DNA of 64,000 bases from Parascedosporium putredinis. Taxonomy: Eukaryota > Ascomycota > Sordariomycetes > Microascales > Microascaceae. Of the stretch, positions 1 to 12,241 are shown in pieces (position 1 is the first letter of the stretch; each line of letters opens with the position of its first letter). A program made the translations under genes and the position numbers. Under the pieces are notes generated by a model. The model saw nothing but the letters and a program-made list of their open reading frames with translations, was not told the DNA's origin and ran no database searches. The DNA lies in assembly GCA_949357655.1 (NCBI GenBank), contig CASHTG010000020.1:372001-436000 (forward strand), read 5' to 3'.

Positions 1-3000
1 CGGGAAAACCGAAGGGTATCGACCCTCGTTTAGAAGGGCCGTGGTGGGGGTAGGGGAGGGGGAGAAGAGCGACACGCGCAAACCCAATTCACTGGCTGGG
101 CCTCTCGCGGCGCCCCTACCGTTCCATACTGAAACGTTGACTACGGCAGGGACGCGCTGAGAGTGACCAGATCTTCAGCAAAGGTTGATAAAGAAATAGA
201 GATTTCAGGTAGGAGGCCCTCCCGGGCGGCAGCAGAAGCAGGTTCGCAAGTAGTTGTTTACCCTATTCATGGCTACGGCAGTTTGTCAGATCTAAGCTGG
301 CCATTCAGTCACGAATCCACTTGACCTCGAACCGAGGGACTTGTCCTATCATTTCGCCTGTTTCTTCTATTAGTTCTTCTCATTAAAATATTATGCTTTG
401 CGAGACAGAATCTGGGTCGCGACGTTCCGGCGCTGAACGGCCGCGGCCTTGGGGCACATCGGCTCGAAATCGGGCGGGATGCGTGCCCGGACAAGTCGGC
501 CAAGAGCGTGCGTATGTGGGTGGAATGAAAATGGCAATATTAGGCCCCTCCAAAGCTATGGACTTGATCCCTCCCCCTTCGTGTTGCACAGCGCCGCTGA
601 TAAGGCTCCCAAGAAGCATTTAGCCGGCCGAAGAACGCGATCGCCCGGCTTTTGAGATCCATCGATGTTTCCGGCCGCGACTCCTTGGTTACTATTATTT
701 CATTCGCTCCAAGCGGCCGTCACTCCACCGTGCTATCAGTGGTCTTTGGGCCATGTTCCCACTGGGTTCTCCATCGACACAAGCTTGGGGAGCATTCAAA
801 TGGGTCCCATCGAGACTAATGTAGGGGACCTGAGGAAAGCCAAGACGAACGATGGCGAGTGGAAGAGTGGATAAAATATATATGGAGCCTGTGAGTGCTT
901 AGGAGCAACCAAGTGGATCCTCCCAACGAGATCACTTCCCGCATTTAGACAGCTACAACATACATCTACGGAACCAAGAGAGCAAGGACAAGGGTGGGGG
1001 AGAGAAAGACGGGCGGACGACAAGAAACTGGGTGCAAGAATTTTACTGGGAGCGAATTAACGTGCTTCCAAAGCTCCTTTGGGAGCTACAGGATTAGTGG
1101 ATTGATCGTGGCTGGCCATCGCGATTTCTCTCGCACTGGGCTGGTTCTCACCCCCTCCCACCTCTGCTCCGACACCTTTATTAGCTACATCTGTTATTTC
1201 GAGCTCACGCTCGCACCTGGGCGTTAGACTTCTCAAGACTCCTCCGATAGTCTCGAGTGTAACTGACATCCATCGTTACAGAAACAAGGTTGAACGCTCA
1301 AGGGCGGCGTTCTTGGTCAGGAGAATAGACCTAGCAATCAGCAGTTTCTCACTCTCACCATCCGTCACAGAACCAGCCTCAAGGGATAATGAGGCTTGCG
1401 AAAGCCTGCTATTTTTGTTCCGTACCTCACCAAGTCTCAGAAGACTTTTGGTTTTACTTTTAGCTCGCAAAGCCCTCAACCTCGCTCGAGAAACTGTGTA
1501 CAATATCCTCTGTAGACGTAAATGACACCGCATGTTGAATGTTCATGGTTGTAACGAGTGACCGATGAAACGTTGGTGATAGTACGTTGACATTGCCTCT
1601 CGGCCGATCCGATCGCCGTTTTGTCCCCATGGCGGAGAGGATGCCTCCGGGGATGGGGTGGACTTCGCCGTTTCCCACATGCCGAATAACTCGAAGTTTT
1701 GGTGGGAGGGAGTTGGCAGCCCTCTTCCGGTCACCGCTCCCGATTACGCCCTCAATTCCGGGTGATGACGCAAATGGCCATCCCTTTCCCCCTTCATCTC
1801 CCAAGCTCGCCCTTCGCGAAGGATAAACTAAACCCAAAGGGAGCAAGAGGGCGAGCAAGGAGGGTCCCCCCGCCGCCGCCTCCGTTGCCAGCCACCCCGA
1901 GCCCGCGACAACGCAACAATTTTTGTGTGAGTTTTCCCTTTACCAACGCCACCGACCACCTTCGGGGCGCCCTAGTTCGAACGGGAGGGCTTTCGGGTGC
2001 CTTTTTCCTGAAGTTATCCTCCGGTCCAGCCAGCGAGGCCTCTTTTCTCCCCTCCAACTTCGCAATTCGGCCAAGATGAAGCCGGTCCAGAATCTATGGG
2101 ATCCTGCCCAGGCCCCCTCTCTCTCTCTGCCCTTTTCCCCTTTCCTTCTAGCTTCGGTGTTTCTTTTCCCTTCTTCCTTTGCCCTCCCCCGAGATACTTC
2201 GTCTCGAAATTTCCGTCTCGAACCATGTGCTAGTGGAGGGGAAGTGCTAAAGGAAATGCCTTTTGGGTTTGATGAGGGAAAGCTTAACGCATCGGCACTA
2301 TATTTGGACGACACCATCGCTATCCAGCCTTGCTGCAAAACAAAGGTGGGTGCCACAAAATGTGGGAGGTGTGGTCTTTAATTGGTGACAAGTCAACGTG
2401 CATGGGAAGATGGGTGGGAGACCAGAAGCGCGACACTTTCGAATGAAGCCATGTGCTTGAGCGACGGAGAAGGAGGGTGGGATAGAAGAGGGGAGGGGCA
2501 GCGAAACAGAGTATCGTTAGGATATTCCAGCATGTGAGGTTGCACACTTGGACTCGGCTTCCTTGATTTCCATGTCGGTTAAAGATGCAAATGGCCAGAT
2601 TCCCACGAGGCGGAAATTTCCCTTCATAGGGCCCCTCGCTGTTGGGCTGAAATTCAGCACTGCGGGAATCGTGAGGGTGTGGGACACAAGATCAATGTAA
2701 GTGTGTAAATCAGTCTTCGGGTGTGCAAAGAACTGTAAGCAGTGCTCGGGTGGTCGGCGGCTATCGTTGGAATTCCTCATGCCGATGCTGGCCAGCCCAA
2801 CTTCGGCGGACCAGAACGCTTCCTACTATTCCACCGCTCCCCGTCCTCCTCAATGCATTGATCCTTCCATCAGTCACCGCTCCCACCACCATCTCGGGAT
2901 TCTCTCTCCTCCATGCACGACTTTTGCTACCATCAAACTGCGAGACACATCCCGAGAACCTTGAACAGAAAACCAAAGATAGGAAACCTTTAGAATCTTG

Positions 3001-5464
3001 CGCGCATCGCTCCCATCGCTCCGATTCGAGGATCTCGCACTCGGGGAATCTTCTGATCGACATCCGCGTTTATCTTTATCTTATATCACTGGCTGGGGGA
3101 CAGAAAAGAACATTTTTCCTATCGTGGGGACTTTAGGTGATACAATAATCTTCAGGGGCCCTGGCCGCTCATCGTTGCCGGAAGGTCGACGATTGTCCGT
3201 GATGTGATGCATCATGATGTTGTTGGCTGTCACTGGTGCACGCAAAGAGGCTCTCGACCCAAACGGTAGATCCCTCCTCTTGCCTCTTGCTTGCCAACTT
3301 TTTCTTTTGCCTCCTCTCGGCCATCTCGCTCGTATCCAATCGGGCGGCAGGATAACTGGGCCTCGCCTCGCCTCGTCCAGTATACAGTGCCAGGAATGAA
3401 TATGGAAAGAAAGAAAAAGGTTATGCTTGGCCCAGACAGACCTCCATCCGGGCCTTTTCTAACGATAAGAAGAGCAAAGAAATATGATACCCCGAGCTCC
3501 CCTCTTTCCCCGTCCTTCGCCGCGGCGCCATGAACCCAAACTTGCCGCCGTTACCCATGATCGGTGGACGAAAAGATACTTTGGACAAGCAATGCATCAA
3601 CCATGATTCATTGTTGATGCTGCACAAGACAATGCGCTCGAGAGCGACGGCTCGTTCCCTGGGGGTACAATAGAGTGGCTGCAGCCCAGACTTATTACCT
3701 GCATCTAATACCCATCTCTTCCTTCCTCACTTCAGAGGCGAGTCAAAAAAAGCGGCATGTGGAACCGCCCCACATGCGCCCTTCCTTTCTAACCGCATTG
3801 GGGAGCTGTCTTATCGCTGATGTCTGATTGGTTATTGTCCTCATCCGATCCCGCTTCGCCCCTCCTTCCCAGGAACGAAGCTTCCCCAGAAGCTGCCAGG
3901 CTCTTGCGCAGAATCGTTCTTCGTCGTTCTTCTCCTTCCTCGAAGAGAGGTCAGCCCATACGACATCTTTCCTCTTTTCCTTCTTCGCCGACCGAGCCAA
4001 ATTCAATTACTTGGCGATACTTAGCATTATTGGTGTTGCGCAGTTCCCAGTTGCATGGATGGTTTTTTGTGGCGGGCACACCCGGCGGCCAATTTCCCAC
4101 ATCCAAAAACTTTGTTGCTTTCAACCCACCAAAAGCAGTTGCTTCCCGATACTTGATTGAAGGGGTGAGGCTAGATCAAGAAGAGAAGAGTAGTAGACTG
4201 TCTTCCCTTGTAACCCATTGCCTGAGAGAAAGTAAGAAGGGGGAGGAGAGCAAAGGCGCAAGAAAAAAATAGACAAACCCCCATCAAATCGAAGAAGACG
4301 GCGGCCAGATCGGAAATGGCCGCTCAGATCAAATACTTGTGCATACACAGGGGCGAGTGGCATTGTGCCGTCGGGCGGTACCGTTTACCTGCGATTTCGC
4401 AGACGGCCTCCGCAGCGGGGTAAGTACCCCGCTGTTCACCGCCCTCTGGTCCCTTGTCCGGCTCCCGGTTCGGACTCGGAGATAATACATATAGAATCAT
4501 GGAGGGGCAAACAAGGAGCGCATGTGTAGTAAATGGGGATGGGCTGAGATGTGAAAATTCCCAGCCCTTCCCCCATCCTCTTTGCAGGCCGTCACGGCAC
4601 CGTTCACCCTCGTGCATGGTCACGAGACTCCATGATGTTCGTGATGCATCAAACTTCTCTCCCACCTCCTCGTTACAGGTCTTTGGGTCTTTAGCGGGGT
4701 GAGGAAAGAGGGGCAGTGTGAACGCCGCGCGAGCTATTGCTAGGAATACCAGGCGGAGATGCATCGTGGCCCCTCTTTGTCCCTCTTGTTCTTCACAATC
4801 TTTACACTCGGTCGGTGATGATTAGTGACGAGCTAGGCGGGGAAGAAAGTGATCAACCCAAATTTTCGTTGACATTATGCAATTCTTACAACTCCCCGAT
4901 CTCTCGGGATGTAACCAATCCCTCGATCCAAATTTCGCCCATACAAGCACGATTTGCCGCCACTACACACCTCCCATCTTAAACGAGAATGGAGAGAAAA
5001 GGGCCCCGCGAAAGATTCGCCTCAACTATATGTCAACGTTTCGTGAGAACTCTGTAAAGCCCCTCCTTTCATCACCAGTCCTAGTCGAGCTTCTGTTCAT
5101 CAGACCGCTTTTGCCCCTCCCCGCCCCCTCTCATGCACCTTGGAATGACCTACAGCTCCTAGTTTGAGCTTCACCAACCAACCAAAAAGTTCGACCCCCA
5201 CATTCGAGAAAAGGCTCAGAGACTGAAGACGATAGGCGCGATGGCCGGTTGACGGCGGCAAGGGGCCATCTTGGCCCGTCCCAAACCCTTGTCTCGAAAC
5301 AAAGGGTGCACCGAGCAGACGATGCAGGGCCCACTGCCTTGTGATGGAGCCGCAAAAAACAATCAAGCCGTAGTCCTTTGCGTTGCTCGAAAGCAATTCG
5401 CCTTCCAGAGATAGAAAAACGACCTCTTCATATTCTTTGGGTGTGATGGTGCATATTGGAGTGA
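1..5464. other. Gene-free stretch, nothing recognisable
   Basis: I see no conserved protein, tRNA or transposon domain on either strand. Open frames are short (up to about 175 codons), overlap one another and have mixed, non-protein-like composition. The stretch contains pyrimidine-rich patches (for example around 2100-2200) and ordinary AT/GC content. The part next to 5465 is probably 3' flank of the MOCS1-like gene. A lineage-specific or non-coding transcript cannot be excluded. Confidence 0.5.
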
Positions 5465-7626
5465 TCATGGCATCTCCCATCTGCCACTCTTGCCACCATC
5501 TTTCAAAATAACACGTAAACCATCGATAGCCATGCCTTTGTCGACGGCCTTGCACATGTCGTAGATTGTCAGCGCTGCCGTCGATGCGGCCGTTAATGCC
5601 TCCATCTCCACTCCCGTCTTCCCGTCGCACGCTACTGTCGCCTTAACGTCGATAGTGTTTCCCGCCGGATCGAGGGTGAGATCAATGCTGACGTGGGATA
5701 TCGGAATCGGATGGCAAAGAGGTATTAGATCTGGAGTTCTTTTGGAAGCCATGATGCCGGCTACTCTTGCAACGCCTAACACATCTCCCTTCTTCATACC
5801 ATTCTCTTCAATAAGCTTGATAGCCGTGGTGTTCGAGAAGCGTACGGTACAAGCGGCAGTAGCAACTCGGGACGTAACCGTCTTTTCCGATATAGACACC
5901 ATGTGCGCAGACCCCGACTCGGAGACGTGCGTGAGCTTTTCCTGTGAGGTCCTATGATCTTTCCGATAGTGTCTGGGGGATGTCGAATATAGCCGTAAGC
6001 TTGTAGGCACCATATTTGTTGTTAAGAGGGCCCTTCTGGCAGTATTCCCAGCCCATAAGGTGGGCAATAGTGGTGGCTCCACCACGAAGCTGGAGGTTGG
6101 CGATCGGTGTCCTTGAGCAGAAGCCGGATCTGTGTGGTGAACTTAGTCCAGACGTTCGGGGGCCAGAGATGATTCTTAGGGACTCTCAATACGCGAGCAG
6201 CCAACGCTGCAGTATGACAGCCAAATCTCTTGCCACATTGGCCAGCCGATGCAAGAAGCAGGTGTTCGAGTGCAAATGGGGACAAATGGGGCTCCGCTAC
6301 CCACCTATGAGGATCATGGGCCTATTCTTCATGTGCTCCAATTCGCCAATTCCGGCATGTTTTTCCTTTTTCGTTTCACAGCCATACCGATTATATGTAG
6401 GAGTTCATCCTGGTTCGCAAGGTGTCCCGGGGCGCTGTCCGCGGTGAGTAGACCGAGGCTCTGGTCTAGGCCAACCCGCTTCATAGCCTCAAAAGCTTCT
6501 TCATCAATGGGCTCGCCGCAGTTGCTTTTCCGCAAGATGTCGCGCAAGGACACTTCCGCGTTTCCGAAGAGGCATACCTTGAGGTTCCCATCGCTCGTTA
6601 TCCGAAGGCGGTTGCAAGTCCCGCAAAAGTTGTGCGTCATGCTGGTGATGAAGCCAAGTTTGCCAGCGAAACCCGGTATATGCCATGTCTTGCTTGTGTC
6701 ATTCCGGTGGCCCGGGACCTTTTCGAGTGTAGGATACTTGTCCTTGATCAGGTCCAGCATTTCCTGATAGCTAAACATCTTCCCCTTGTTCCATTTGTTT
6801 CCATCAAACGGCATGTACTGATGAAGCGCACCTCGACATCCTTTTCGCGAGTCATTTCGACGAAAGACATAATCTCGCGATCGTTGACGCCGCGCATTAC
6901 CACGCAATTTATCTTGAACTTGATTCCAGCGCCGTGACGATTGAGCTCAAAGATCTTGTCCATGCTCCGTTTGACAGCGTCAAACCCCTTGCGGCGGGTC
7001 ATAATCTGGAATTGCCAGGGGTCAAGAGTATCGAGGCTCATATTGATACCGGTAAGGCCGGCTTCGACCATGCTATCAAGTTTTCGGTGAAGAGAAAGGC
7101 CGTTCGTAGTTAGACAAAGCTCGCGAAGGCCCTGGCGCCGCAAAGAGCCTATTTGATGCATCAACGGGACGATATCTTTCCTCACAGTCGGCTCTCCGCC
7201 AGTCAAGCGAATTTTGGTTACACCCTGGGACACGAAAACGGAGGACAAGAGCACGATCTCTGGGGTAGTCAACACATCCCGAGAGGGCGATAGCGGGACT
7301 CCTTCTTCAGGCATACAGTAGACACAGCGCAGATTACACCTTTCCGTGACGGAGATGCGAAGGTAGTCATGTTGGCGATTGAAGGTATCGGTTAGAAACT
7401 CGGAAAAGGGCTTCGCTGAGCGAATGGCCTCCCGTTGGAGATGACGTTCAGGTTTGGGGGCTGGGGCTGGAGATGTAACCGGAGCTGGCTCTGGCTTCGA
7501 TAACGTTTTGCAACCATGAAGCCCTCGAATGATGAGCCCTGCGCTACCATGACCATGGTGGTTACCGGGGAGGGTATGCGCGCTGCGAGCTTTCCCCGGT
7601 AGTCTGCGAAGGGCAGCTCGAAACAT
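5465..7626 (-). CDS. cnxABC: MOCS1/CnxABC-like MoaA-MoaC fusion (molybdenum cofactor biosynthesis, first step)
   Basis: The product converts GTP to cyclic pyranopterin monophosphate. The N-terminal half is a MoaA-type radical SAM enzyme: the first Fe-S motif CxxxCxxC is at residues 97-104 (ERCNLRCVYC), and the second cluster site (CGTC and a third Cys about 14 residues on) is near residue 330. The C-terminal half is MoaC (motifs LIPLCHPIP, GVEMEALTA and DMCKAVDKG). I chose the Met at 7626 because it opens a basic, mitochondrion-like leader (MFRAALRRLPGKAR); the frame is open further up to a Met at 7785. Exons are 7626-6305 and 6129-5465. Two one-base losses are inferred, near 6819 (RFI-EYMPF) and near 6363 (A5 run); restoring both gives 662 residues. 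The intron donor overlaps a GG-stop (see findings). It is divergent from the WRAP73-like gene. The family assignment is secure; the splice model is inferred. Confidence 0.93.
6130..6304 (-). other. Inferred intron joining the MoaA and MoaC halves
   Basis: The donor GTGGGT (6304-6299) begins one base into the first of two Gly codons that precede a TAG (6299-6297). The acceptor CACACAG ends at 6130 and is preceded by ACTAAG, a plausible branch region. Removing these 175 bases joins ATA-G to AT-CCG in phase and continues into the MoaC frame. Without splicing the MoaA part ends Ile-Gly-Gly-stop. No transcript data are available here, so the boundary is a prediction. Confidence 0.6.
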
Positions 7627-8449
7627 AGAAACGCGAGCCGGACCTAGAGCACCCCGTCCAAGGGTTTCAACGACAAGCTTGCTAGACCAGACTTCAAAAC
7701 ATGTTTGAGAGGAAAGAATCGCTGAGTATTGCGCTGGGCCAAGAGCCGTCCGTAGACCACACAAGCAGGCTACTTCCGTGTCCAAGTGCAGGACCGTGTT
7801 TGATCCCGGAGGGTTAGAGTATCTGTGAAAGAAAAATCCCAGGGCTGGCGGGGAAATGGCCTGGGGATGAGCAGGATGGATGTTGCAATCTTTGCCACGC
7901 CCTTTGTCTAAGAAGTTGTCGAAGGGTTGTCAACGGCGGTCGCCGACGTCAGTCATGGTTAGTAAGCCTGAACATGATTGGCTGGTGCCCCACTATGGAG
8001 TAAACAGCAACCAGGTCTCCGCGGGGTAGTTGCGTCCGCGCAACGATGGCAGGTTGGATGGGGAAGCTCCTGCTTGTTGTTCAAGTCCCCAAGGCTGCAT
8101 ATTCACGAGCTCAAACTTTGCAGAAGTTATCAATTCTCGCCTAGGCACCTCACATTCCTTCCTTTTTGCGGAAAGGCCAACATAACCTGGCCACCTCTTC
8201 TTCATACCTTCCTTGAAAGATTACTATTCCTACCCTGCACTCTTTACCCCGCTTTAGTCCTCGGAATTTCTCTCGGAGTGCAGGCTCGCTCACTCACCAC
8301 GGTTTATTGTTGGTGTTGAGCTGACTTACAGCGAGACGAATACAAATCCAGCGCCATTCCAAAACCAGTAGCTTCGTTGCATAATATTGATCAATCACAA
8401 GCTGAGGGTTTAAGTTGATAGTCTATTTCTCACTGCGGGGACCGACACG
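7627..8449. promoter_or_regulatory. Divergent promoter region of the MOCS1-like and WRAP73-like genes
   Basis: These 823 bases separate the chosen start codons of two head-to-head genes and must carry both promoters and 5' leaders. On the minus strand the MOCS1 frame remains open to 7785, so part may be coding. I identified no specific operator. Confidence 0.5.
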
Positions 8450-10326
8450 ATGATATTCTCTCCTTTACTCAAGTGTAAGTGGGCTCTGCGATAAGCTGGG
8501 CTTGAACGCGTCGATATTCATTTTTCTAGCGTCCGCGAATTCGACCCCTAGCCTGGACGGGCAGATGGTTGCTACTCTCCTCTCCTCTAAGATCATCATA
8601 CGATCGGTGCATTCTCTTCAAACCATACGCGAGACAGGCCTCCCCAACAGTCGGAGCTGTCTGGACCTGTGTCGACGTTCATCTGGTCTCCCTCATCGTC
8701 GAAAGTTCTCCTTGCCACCGCTAGCCACATTCATGTGCTTGATACTGCCAACTCAGGGTTCCGTGCTGCAGTTCGAATATCCAGCCCGGGAGTCACACGG
8801 CCAAGTCATGTTGGGTTCGGGCCAGATGACGGGACCGTGTTTGCCTTTTCACCCTTGGGTATCAAACTCTCAATCTTCAGTTTGGTCACGTCGAAGGTAG
8901 TTGAAATAAATAATCCAAAATTCTACCTGCCAAGCTCTGCCACCAGATCCCTCTCATTTCGACCTAAGTCTTCCCATTTAGCTGTGCTCACCCGTACCAA
9001 TGGCAGGGATGTCATTAGCATACATGCGCCTTCTACTTGGGATGTTCAGCGGTCTTGGTATCCTGACACTGTCGATTGTCAAGGTTTAGTGTGGTCTGCG
9101 GATGGGAGATGGCTCATCACCTGGGAGTCGCCATCTCAGGGCCATAAATTACTGTTCTACACGCCGGACGGTCATCTTTTCAGATCGTGGACCGGGCCAA
9201 ACACGGCTCTCCCAGTTCCAGACCTGAAGCACATCGAACTGGGCGCAGGAATTAAGCGTTGCCAGCTTAGCCCAGATGCTACAAGGATAGCCGTGTGCGA
9301 TCACACCCGTTTTATATATCTCCTTGAAGTGCCTGCCGCATTAGAAACAAAGAGATTTCATCATCCCGCGGCCGCCATCTCTCCAAAGGATACACTCCAG
9401 GTACGTATGCTGCTCCTGGAATGGCCCGGTTGTGACTCGATGCAGGACAACTAGTTTCTGTCCTAGCCACGAATCGTTGTCTTGGACGGAGATATTTCCC
9501 TCCTTCTGGTTGCGTAGTTGGTAGTTGACTAGTTCTGCGAATCTCCGGGGGCGCTAGACCTAGACTGGTTATCTCTCATATTGGCTGGGTTGGCTTTATG
9601 GCATGAGGCTTGTACAGTTTACTAACAAGGCTGCATTAGATATGGCAAGAACAGCTCAGTCGTCAGGCTTCGTCAACACGTATTTCTCGTACCTTTCTGA
9701 AGGTCAATCAGCCCATATCCCCGCCAGCTCCAGTGGCTACCGGGAGCTCGGGTTCCGTTGAAGCAGCCATAGGGGGTTCTTCTTGCTCCTTTGATGCCTC
9801 CTCCTCGCTCTTAGCATCAAGGATTGATGATTCGCCAACAACCCTTTGGATATGGGATCTTTCTGCTATGGAGCTCCGAGCAGTGCTGATATTCTCATCA
9901 GACATTGCCTCATTCCGCTGGCATCCAGTAATTCCGGAGCTTCTTCTCGTCACCTGCCAAGGCCGAGACTCCGATGGAGTTGTCTTTGTTTGGGATCCTC
10001 TTTCTGATGGACCTCAGGTTCTGGATTGCACCCTGCGTTTTCCTGACGAGAAGATCTCACCCAAGTGGCAAGCCAGATGGATCAGGTCGGATACGAACCC
10101 TGGCGTGATATATGTGGGTGATAGTAGCCGATATGTTCTTGCCTCCCTCGTGGAGTCAGATGAGGCGCAGCCGAATTGGTCCGATGTCCATTTGAGCCCC
10201 TCTAATGGCAATATATCTTCTATTGACCATACCGTTTTGTCCGAGAATATCGACGGCTCATTAGTCGATGTTGAGGATGACAATTTGTCAGGGCCTGACG
10301 ATACATTCAATTTCAAACGATTGTAG
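8450..10326 (+). CDS. WRAP73: WRAP73/Wdr8-like WD40 repeat protein
   Basis: Family members (human WRAP73/WDR8, fission yeast Wdr8) act at centrosomes or spindle pole bodies, in yeast with Msd1 and the kinesin-14 Pkl1. Family-like features are the short N-terminal MIFSPLLK, the repeat-type stretches VSTFIWSPSS and SIHAPSTWDVQRSW, the KLLFYTPDGHLFRSW segment, HHPAAAISP before the second intron, and a C-terminal LWIWDLS..FVWDP repeat pair. Exons are 8450-8474, 8530-9400 and 9640-10326; the first is only 25 bases and splices with consensus GTAAGT...TTCTAG. One base appears lost near 8641-8645 (CCCC run), where the frame moves from ...RETGLP to ...SGPVSTFIWS. With it restored the protein has 527 residues, close to the family's usual size. 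Role and location are taken from the family. Confidence 0.87.
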
Positions 10327-12241
10327 ATGCCCACCTCCTGAAGGAGAAAGCAAAACGTCGCGTTTGTCTGAAGTGATGCGGAGGTGGGCGTACACTCTTC
10401 TCGACTACTTACCATAGCTTGCAAAGCTTCTAAACTGGGGTTAACCTGTTTCCAAGCTAGTGCAGGCTTCCGGCAACCTGGGAATGGGGAAAATAGCCAT
10501 AGAGAAATTAGTTTGTGCAACGCTGCAACCAAGAGTTTCGGGAAAGGGGCCTTTCCTGGCCACATTCACAATTGTGGCACCCAATTCGGGATGCCATGAC
10601 TGGGAATCTCCCGGTCGACATTGCCATTGGGCAGACTTACAACTGGGATCTGGTCCCTAGCATTCTGCGGACTGCTTGGGTATATAGCTCAGTCTTATCC
10701 CCGGTTTCGGCTCGCCCAAACACCAGTGGATAAAGAGTGCCCGTACAAAAGGATGATGCATGTCATGGTCAAAGATGGCAAACCGAACGGTAGTCATTCG
10801 CGCGAGGACATTTAGTCGCGACTTTGTGATACTACCGCGGCGTTCGAGGAGAGATTCCAATTCTTCGAGAGCGGGTTCAAGAATAACCCCGTTGTCTCTT
10901 ACAGGACTCTCCCGCAAGCTAGTTAGTTACTACTAGAAGTTCTTCTTTCTTGGACGAGAACCGCGTCTAGAATACTTATTGGTGCTTTCAGTGTTAGGAT
11001 CCTAGTAACTAACCCGAGTAAACTGCCTGCGACACCTGAGTTATCAGACCGCCTTTGGGGCTGACGAGGACTAACCTACCCCAGAGACCAGGGACGGAAA
11101 ATCTAGTTTGAACATAGAGTCGCAGCTCCGTTTCACCACCGGTATCTAAAAACCGTGAAAGGCGCAATTCGCTTTCTTTTTCTTTCTTTCCTTTTCGTTT
11201 CTTGACTGTTACTCTATTTTTATCTGGTCCAGGTATAATGTGGAACCTTCGGTATGGTTACTTGGGTGGCGAGCTGGTTTAAGGCGCTTTTATATGCAAC
11301 TTGCACTGGCTCAAAGCTCGAGTCCGCCACGCAAGCATGCTGGCCAACTATTCGTGGGCATGGATCAAAGTCCATATACCTAGTACTCTACCTTTCCACG
11401 CCACCTTGCAGCTAGATGCGTTAGCCAATGGCTCGGTACCTCCCCCGCGTCCCGTCGTCCCTTGCCTCTGGAAGAGGTCGTAGTGGCAAGTCACCCACGG
11501 ATGTACCTCGGACACGGAGACTAGGGTCGGCCCGTAACCATCTATCGGCTATTCCCCTTGCACGCATGTCCTTGGGCCGAATGATGGTTCGGGATTCATA
11601 GCCGGGGGCGTCGAACAGGCTCCTGCTCCATCAAGCAAATGCATTCGTCGACATTCATCTACATTCACCCTCTTTACCATCTCGCTTAACTTTGGGGTTG
11701 CAGAATACAAGCCTAGCAATGCTTTGGGATAACGTGCTTCGAGGATGAAGGCTTTGCCTCCGAGCCTCATGCGGCATCTCCTCTATAGGAGAACAGCTGC
11801 ATTGACATGGGTATAAGTTCTATGGAGTGTGCTCGCGGCATCCATATTACCTCGTTGAATGCGGCAGGATAAGATATAAATGTGTGCCGACCTTGCATTA
11901 TACTTGACCAACCTCCCTAGGGCAAGGTACCGGGCTTCAGTTTATCTATTTGGACACTGTCTTTTTGAAGTTGGGCGCAACATACTTCCTCGACCCAGCT
12001 AACCTCACTTACCTGCTTGCCGATATATCTCTAGAAGCCCCGAAGGTATTAACAGTGTAGTTAGGCCTACTTCTTTCCGGACCAAGTCACCCCCACAAAT
12101 GTGATAGATCTCAGATATCGGCTCATCTCCAAGAAGAGCTATCCATAATCGCCGGTGTGATCTCTCCTGCCTCGCCGCTGAGGAGAATTTGCAACTGTGA
12201 GCTGTCACATAGGCCCCAACATGACATCAGACCATTCCACA
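10327..12241. other. Gene-free stretch, nothing recognisable
   Basis: This contains the 3' flank of the WRAP73-like gene and the upstream region of the RRM-like gene. Short frames on both strands have no protein-like composition. I looked at a tRNA-like A-box around 10680 and rejected it. Confidence 0.45.

Noticed and set aside
10670..10740. tRNA-like A-box (TAGCTCAGT) followed by GGTTTCG
   Set aside because: The spacing between the boxes is far too short and no acceptor stem pairs.
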